The translations under genes were made by a program, and so were the position numbers. Source: JALQTD01 sp964390365 (GTDB lineage: Bacteria > Bacteroidota > Bacteroidia > Flavobacteriales_D > Sanyastnellaceae). From it: a stretch of 13,968 nucleotides of DNA. Below are positions 7,227 through 13,968 of the stretch, piece after piece. Every line of letters starts with the position of its first letter. The stretch's first letter is position 1. The notes beneath the pieces are model-generated. The model was not told the DNA's origin, made no database searches, and saw nothing but the letters and a program-made list of their open reading frames with translations. The stretch lies in contig CAYMHW010000058.1 in NCBI GenBank assembly GCA_964390365.1, forward strand, positions 1 to 13,968, written 5' to 3'.

Positions 7227-9725
7227 ATGAAACACGTACTGGCACTGGCGCTGATGGCGCTGATCTTGGAAGCGGGGGCGCAAGTGGGCGTTCTGAAAGG
7301 GCAGGTGAAAGCGGATTCGGGCGAGCCGATGGTGGGGGCCCAGGTCTTCATCCCGGACACGCGTTTCGCGACGGTGACGGATGTGGATGGCCAGTTTACG
7401 CTGCGCGAGGTTCCGGCTGGGCAGCAGCGGGTGGAAGTGCGGGCGATGGGCTATCAGTCCCAGCAGCTGACGGTCCAAATCCCGTCCGCCCCCTTGACCT
7501 TCACCCTCCTCCCTGAACCCGATGCCGCACTGGACCTCCCGACGGCGCATTGGCGAACCGTCAACCTCGGCACGGCTTCGGTCTCCACTGACGTGGCCGG
7601 CGAACGCGTTCCCTTCACCCGCACCGCCGTTTCGTCCGAGGAGTTGCAAAAGCGGGATGCCGCTCAGGATTTGCCCTTCCTCCTCCGGTACACCCCGGCC
7701 CTCGTCGTCACCTCGGACGCGGGCGCGGGCGTCGGCTACACCGGCATGCGCATTCGGGGATCGGACGCGACCCGCATCAACGTGACCATCAACGGCGTGC
7801 CGTTGAACGACGCGGAGTCGCACCAGGTGTATTGGGTCGATTTGCCCGACCTCGGCAGCAGCGCGGACGGCATCCTCATCCAGCGCGGCGTCGGCACCAG
7901 CACCAACGGTCCGGGTGCCTTCGGGGCCACCGTCTCCGTGAACACGCTCCAACCCGAGGAAGTATCGATGGGGCGGATGGCGTTCAGCGCCGGAGCGTTC
8001 GGGACGCGCCGTGCGACCCTGCAGTGGGCCTCGGGCCTGGGCGAGCGTGGATTTTTCGCGGAAGGCCGGGCTTCGCGCATCCTTTCGGACGGCTACATGG
8101 ATCGGGCGACGAGCGATTTGTCCAGCGTGCACACCAGCGCGGGCAAGCAATGGGAAACGGGACGCTTGATTTACACCGGGCTTTGGGGACACGAGCGCAC
8201 GTACCAAGCGTGGTACGGCGTTCCGCTCGTGGGCCTCACCGGGGACGCCGAAGCCATCGAGGCGTGGGCCGCCAACAGCTACGAGTACGGCTACGGTTCC
8301 GATACCACCCGCATCCAGGACCTCATCGAACGCGGCCGACAGCACAACTACTACCGCTATGAAAACCAGGTGGACGACTACACCCAAATCCACCACCAGC
8401 TGCATTTCGATCAGCGCGTGGGCGCGTGGGACGTGGGGGTGGCGTTGAGCAACACCTTGGGAGCCGGCTATTACGAGCAGTTCCGTGAAGGCGATGCGCT
8501 CAGCCATTACGGCGTGGTGGACACGGCCTTTGCCACGGGCGATGTCGTGCGCCGGCGGTGGCTCGACAACCGGCTCCGCGGCGTTTCCGGCTCCATCCAG
8601 CGCGCGCACCCGCGGGGCATGCTGCAATTCGGCGGCGGCGGCTTCCGGTATGTGGGCGACCACTTCGGTCGGCTGGTTTGGGCCGAGCATGCCCCTGGGT
8701 TGGCGCCCGGCCACCGGTATTACGACGGCACCGGCACGAAGCAGGACGTGAATGCGTTCGCGCGCGGCGTCTTCACGGCCTTGTCGGGTGACTTGAAGTG
8801 GCACGGCGAGCTGCAGTGGCGTGCCGTCGATTACGTGGTGGACGGAACGGACAACGATTTGCGCGAGCTGTCGGTGGACGATGCGCTGCAGTTCTTCAAT
8901 CCGAAGGTGGGGGTGGATTACCAAAACCGCCCCGGCCTCCGCACCTACGCTTCCTGGTCCGTAGGCCACCGCGAACCATCCCGCACGGATTACGTGGACA
9001 GCCCGGAAGGAACGGAAGTTCGCCCCGAACGCTTGCAGGACTGGGAGGCCGGCGTCCAATGGACCGGGGAGCAGGCCGCCCTCACGGCGAACGGCTACTT
9101 CATGGACTACCGCGACCAACTCGTGCTCACGGGCGACCTCAACGACGTCGGGTCGCCGCTGCGCACGAACGTGGCGAAGAGCTACCGCTTGGGCTTGGAG
9201 CTCGACGGGCGGTGGTCGCCGGTGAAGGGGGTGATTTGGCGGCCGAATTTGGCGTTGTCGAGGAACCGCATCCAGCAATTCGATGAGGTCATCTTCGATT
9301 ACGTCGAAAACCAGCCGTACCGGCAAGTGATCCCCTACGAAGACGTTCCGATTGCCTTTTCGCCGTCAGTGGTCGCCACGAGCATCCTCGCTTGGGAAGC
9401 GTGGTCGTCGGACGAAACGTCCCTCATCGCCGAGTGGGCGTTGCGCCACGTGGGCGAGCAATTCCTCGACAACACCGGCAGCGCAGACCGCGCCCTGCCG
9501 GCTTACACGGTGAACGACTTGCGCCTCCGCTGCTCGTGGACCCGTGAGCGCGACGTGCTGTCGCTTAATGTGTTCGTGAACAACGTGTTGGGGGCGGAAT
9601 ACAGCGCGAACGGTTGGACGTACAGCTACCAAGTTGGCGGCCGCGATTCGCGCGTTTCCGAAGTTTACGTTTACCCGCAAGCGGGGCGTTTTCTTACGGT
9701 CGGATTGGATTGGAGCTGGCGCTGA
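7227..9725 (+). CDS. TonB-dependent outer-membrane receptor, probable thiamine (or thiamine-precursor) transporter
   Basis: This 832-residue protein should import a nutrient across the outer membrane using TonB energy. Residues 1-18 form a signal peptide (MKHVLALALMALILEAGA, cut before Gln19). A carboxypeptidase-regulatory-like beta-sandwich follows (about 22-95, with GEPMVGAQVFIPDT and DVDGQFTL). The plug domain (about 120-240) includes MRIRGSDATRINVTINGVPL and IQRGVGTSTNGPGAFG. The rest is a beta-barrel rich in alternating aromatic/polar strands, ending LDWSWR. I chose ATG 7227 because it gives a typical Lys-containing signal peptide; ATG 7206, in frame, adds seven residues (MNIQYDA) and remains possible. 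The substrate is inferred only from the TPP riboswitch directly upstream. No partner inner-membrane transporter is in the window. The 3' end overlaps the convergent pcrB-type gene by 32 bases. Confidence 0.92.
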   Translation: MKHVLALALMALILEAGAQVGVLKGQVKADSGEPMVGAQVFIPDTRFATVTDVDGQFTLREVPAGQQRVEVRAMGYQSQQLTVQIPSAPLTFTLLPEPDAALDLPTAHWRTVNLGTASVSTDVAGERVPFTRTAVSSEELQKRDAAQDLPFLLRYTPALVVTSDAGAGVGYTGMRIRGSDATRINVTINGVPLNDAESHQVYWVDLPDLGSSADGILIQRGVGTSTNGPGAFGATVSVNTLQPEEVSMGRMAFSAGAFGTRRATLQWASGLGERGFFAEGRASRILSDGYMDRATSDLSSVHTSAGKQWETGRLIYTGLWGHERTYQAWYGVPLVGLTGDAEAIEAWAANSYEYGYGSDTTRIQDLIERGRQHNYYRYENQVDDYTQIHHQLHFDQRVGAWDVGVALSNTLGAGYYEQFREGDALSHYGVVDTAFATGDVVRRRWLDNRLRGVSGSIQRAHPRGMLQFGGGGFRYVGDHFGRLVWAEHAPGLAPGHRYYDGTGTKQDVNAFARGVFTALSGDLKWHGELQWRAVDYVVDGTDNDLRELSVDDALQFFNPKVGVDYQNRPGLRTYASWSVGHREPSRTDYVDSPEGTEVRPERLQDWEAGVQWTGEQAALTANGYFMDYRDQLVLTGDLNDVGSPLRTNVAKSYRLGLELDGRWSPVKGVIWRPNLALSRNRIQQFDEVIFDYVENQPYRQVIPYEDVPIAFSPSVVATSILAWEAWSSDETSLIAEWALRHVGEQFLDNTGSADRALPAYTVNDLRLRCSWTRERDVLSLNVFVNNVLGAEYSANGWTYSYQVGGRDSRVSEVYVYPQAGRFLTVGLDWSWR

Positions 9726-10440
9726 CGGGGTCCGGGAGCCAGGCCAAATCCTCGGGCTTGCGCTCAATCGCCGTGCCCACCACCGCCACGTCGGCCCCCG
9801 CAGCCCAAGCGGCCCGGATGCTCGCCGCATCGTTCAATCCCCCGCCGACGATGATCGGAGCGGCGGTGTGTTCGCGCACCTGCTCGATGGCAGCAAGTGG
9901 CACGGGATGCCCCGCGCCCGAACCGGCGTCGAGGTACATGGCGCGCAGGCCCAGCATTTCACCGGCCACAGCCGTGGCTGCGACGATGCCGGGCTTGCTC
10001 GCCGGAATGGGCAGGGAGTGGCTGATGTAGCTCGCGGTGGTCAACGGCCCGTCCCCAACGAGCAGGTAGCCGGTCGGAATCACTTCCATCCCGAGCCGCC
10101 GAATCCGCATTCCGGATTCCACGTGGCGTCCGATGAGGTAGTCCGCGTTGCGCCCGGAAATCAAGGACAAAAAAAGCACCGCATCCGCCCCCGCCACAAC
10201 CTGGTCCGGACTCCCCGGAAACAACACGATGGGCCCGCTGAACCGGTCGCGAATGGCGCCCATCATGCTGCCCACGTTGCGCTGCGTCAGCAGGGACCCG
10301 CCGATGAACACGTCCGTAACGGGTGAGGCCTCCAACCGATCCAAAAACGTTCCCCAAGCGCGGCCCGTGGGCAGGTCGTCGGGATCGATCAAGCAGGCCA
10401 ATCGTTTCTGCCCGTTGCGGATTTGGTCAAACCACGTCAT
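9694..10440 (-). CDS. pcrB: PcrB / geranylgeranylglyceryl phosphate synthase family prenyltransferase
   Basis: Enzymes of this TIM-barrel family join a polyprenyl diphosphate to sn-glycerol-1-phosphate, the first committed step of archaeal-type ether lipids; bacterial relatives include heptaprenylglyceryl phosphate synthase (PcrB). Family motifs are in order: CLIDPDD (16-22), FIGGSLLT (45-52), LFPGSPDQV (73-81), EVIPTGYLLVG (119-129), YLDAGSGAG (169-177), PIIVGGGL (195-202, phosphate binding) and VGTAIE (221-226). The 248-residue length fits. The start is the ATG at 10440, whose ATGA overlaps the stop of the upstream hydrolase. An upstream open extension of the frame has no family similarity and lies inside the hydrolase. 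Chain length and in-cell product are unknown, and no glycerol-1-phosphate dehydrogenase is visible. The last 32 bases overlap the TonB receptor gene. Confidence 0.9.
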   Translation of the reverse strand: MTWFDQIRNGQKRLACLIDPDDLPTGRAWGTFLDRLEASPVTDVFIGGSLLTQRNVGSMMGAIRDRFSGPIVLFPGSPDQVVAGADAVLFLSLISGRNADYLIGRHVESGMRIRRLGMEVIPTGYLLVGDGPLTTASYISHSLPIPASKPGIVAATAVAGEMLGLRAMYLDAGSGAGHPVPLAAIEQVREHTAAPIIVGGGLNDAASIRAAWAAGADVAVVGTAIERKPEDLAWLPDPVSASSNPIRP

Positions 10441-11318
10441 GCACCGAAGATAACGCGAATCACTTCGCGCATCACGTCTTCCCGCAGCATTCCGTGTCCG
10501 GAGTGGATGCGGTGAAAGTGAACCGCCGGCGCGTGGAGTCGGCGTTTGAGCCGGTCCGCGTTGCTTTCCGGAATGACGCGGTCTTTCGCGCCAAAGCAGA
10601 AATCGACGCGTCCGATTTGGCCCGATTCCAAGACCGCCGACACCTGCGCAGTCGACGGCCAACACAACCGGTGCGCCCGCCACCCGTGCCACACCATGTC
10701 GCGCATCGCCTTCGTCTCCGTGTGAAACAGCGCGAATTGCACCAAATGCTTGGGCACCACGCCCCACCGGTTCAGCCGCTTCAACACCGCGTTGACCACG
10801 GGCGCCGAGCGATCCAGGCTTCGCCAAAGCCACCGCCCCACCAACGTGTGGACGGTGAGGTCGTACAGCGGCGCCTTCCGCAAGCCGTCCGGTGCCATCA
10901 GCACCACCCGGTCCCAGACCTGCGGGGCTTCAACGAGCAGCGTCAAGGCGATGCGCCCGCCGATGGAATACCCGACGAGGTCCATGTCCGTGGGGTCGCA
11001 GCCCTCCCGTTCCGCGATGCGTTGGATGAGGTCGAGCAGGGTGGCCGGAGGGAGCGCCGCATCGGAAGGGAGCGCTGCATCCACGGGGCCGCTCGCTCCA
11101 TGATGGGGGAGGTGAATCGCGATGAGCCGCGCCGGATGGGGCCAGTGGCCTTGCCAAATCAGCAGGTCCTCCAGCGGCCGCGCGAATCCGTGCAACGCGA
11201 TCACCGCCCGGTCGCGCGGTCCCCCGTTGGGCCCGGCATCCACCCCCACGTATTCGAGTCGCCACCCCGCGTGTTCCAACACCTGGCGCTCGGGACTGGG
11301 CTGTTCTGCAAATTCCAT
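10437..11318 (-). CDS. Alpha/beta hydrolase, substrate unknown
   Basis: This is a 293-residue soluble serine hydrolase with an intact catalytic set: oxyanion-site HGF (43-45), nucleophile Ser118 in GYSIGG (116-121), acid Asp246 in FGAKDRVIP, and His275 (or His272) in HSGHGML. The order and spacing match the alpha/beta hydrolase fold, with a helical cap at about residues 145-220. There is no signal peptide, so it is probably cytoplasmic. The substrate cannot be told; esterase, thioesterase or C-C hydrolase roles are all possible. It is the first gene of a two-gene unit with the prenyltransferase (four-base ATGA overlap), which hints at a lipid or isoprenoid-linked substrate but does not prove it. 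Residues 80-91 contain a small tandem repeat (DAALPS, DAALPP). Confidence 0.88.
   Translation of the reverse strand: MEFAEQPSPERQVLEHAGWRLEYVGVDAGPNGGPRDRAVIALHGFARPLEDLLIWQGHWPHPARLIAIHLPHHGASGPVDAALPSDAALPPATLLDLIQRIAEREGCDPTDMDLVGYSIGGRIALTLLVEAPQVWDRVVLMAPDGLRKAPLYDLTVHTLVGRWLWRSLDRSAPVVNAVLKRLNRWGVVPKHLVQFALFHTETKAMRDMVWHGWRAHRLCWPSTAQVSAVLESGQIGRVDFCFGAKDRVIPESNADRLKRRLHAPAVHFHRIHSGHGMLREDVMREVIRVIFGA
11047..11082. repeat. Two tandem 18-bp units inside the hydrolase gene
   Basis: Bases 11047-11064 and 11065-11082 match at 15 of 18 positions and encode DAALPS and DAALPP on the minus strand. The unit keeps the frame and lies in a loop before the nucleophile region. It is a likely recent in-frame duplication in a variable surface loop. 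Confidence 0.7.
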
Positions 11319-11322
11319 GGGA

Positions 11323-11330
11323 CAAAGTTG
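11323..11330 (-). promoter_or_regulatory. Possible -7 promoter element for the hydrolase-pcrB unit
   Basis: On the minus strand the bases read CAACTTTG, one mismatch from TAnnTTTG. The element ends only four bases before the ATG at 11318, so the mRNA would start at or next to the start codon. No clear -33 TTTG was seen at the proper spacing, so this is tentative. Confidence 0.4.
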
Positions 11331-11381
11331 GGGCGATTTCGCGGTGTGGAAAAGCCGTTGAAAGCGATTCGATTCCCACCC

Positions 11382-11412
11382 TTGGTCAACCCGGGAGTGC
11401 GTCCTAATTTTG
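11382..11412 (+). promoter_or_regulatory. carB: Bacteroidota promoter for carB
   Basis: TTG (11382-11384) and TAATTTTG (11405-11412, an exact TAnnTTTG match) are 20 bases apart, which fits the phylum's -33/-7 pattern. The start of transcription would be near 11418, leaving a leader of about 65 bases before carB. The 11319-11482 gap between divergent genes holds this promoter, the hydrolase promoter and the carB leader. Confidence 0.65.
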
Positions 11413-11439
11413 CCGCGCAGTTGAGGTTTTGCATTTCCT

Positions 11440-11469
11440 GACCCAAGCCGTTCACCGGTCGATGGGGTC
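11440..11469 (+). other. Possible hairpin in the carB leader
   Basis: GACCC (11440-11444) can pair with GGGTC (11465-11469), and inside it GCCG (11447-11450) with CGGT (11456-11459). It sits just before a run of ten A (11474-11483) that ends in the carB start codon. It could be incidental; no known riboswitch or attenuator pattern was recognised. Confidence 0.25.
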
Positions 11470-11482
11470 GGGTAAAAAAAAA

Positions 11483-13968
<2,486 letters not shown>

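Noticed and set aside
7047..9326. A 759-codon minus-strand open frame opposite the TonB receptor
   Set aside because: It has no domain signature, and its end runs through the TPP riboswitch. The plus-strand receptor is clear.
10441..10833. Upstream extension of the prenyltransferase frame
   Set aside because: The extension lies within the hydrolase gene and has no similarity to the family; the ATG at 10440 is where the PcrB-like protein begins.

Overview
The window looks like chromosomal DNA from a GC-rich member of the Bacteroidota, probably Flavobacteriales-like. The gene order sigma-54 activator / lptE / TPR-like protein / secG / groES / groEL is typical of that phylum. Supporting signs are a GldA-type ABC ATPase, a Bacteroidota-type CarB, a carboxypeptidase-regulatory-domain TonB receptor, Bacteroidota-type promoters (TAnnTTTG) and few Shine-Dalgarno sites. 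Genus and species cannot be told from the sequence. The region is compact housekeeping DNA. I found no insertion sequence, prophage, CRISPR array, tRNA or rRNA.

Layout. (1) nt 1-2372, plus strand: the 3' part of a sigma-54-dependent activator, then lptE (ATGA overlap), a divergent TPR-like protein and secG, closed by a strong hairpin terminator. (2) nt 2406-4577: a regulatory intergenic stretch with a long palindrome and a possible -24/-12 promoter, then groES-groEL and a second textbook terminator. (3) nt 4594-6249: a near-leaderless promoter, a GldA-like ABC ATPase and rsgA, coupled by a one-base stop/start overlap. (4) nt 6240-7037, minus strand: a CysQ/inositol-monophosphatase-family phosphatase whose 3' end overlaps rsgA. 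(5) nt 7037-9725, plus strand: a promoter, a TPP (THI-box) riboswitch and a TonB-dependent outer-membrane receptor, which the riboswitch marks as a likely thiamine transporter. (6) nt 9694-11318, minus strand: an alpha/beta hydrolase and a PcrB/GGGP-synthase-family prenyltransferase, joined by an ATGA overlap. (7) nt 11382-13968, plus strand: a promoter, a short leader and carB, cut off by the window edge.

How it fits together: the first block links envelope biogenesis (LPS transport lipoprotein, Sec translocon) to a sigma-54 activator, and the chaperonin operon directly downstream carries a sigma-54-like promoter, so the activator may act on its neighbour. The clearest regulatory result is the TPP riboswitch before the TonB receptor. 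Its downstream region contains an exact 8-nt complement to the 5' strand of the aptamer, which gives a concrete switching model. I did not find an obviously new multi-gene system. The items most worth a second look are regulatory: the riboswitch platform, the groESL upstream region and the near-leaderless promoters.
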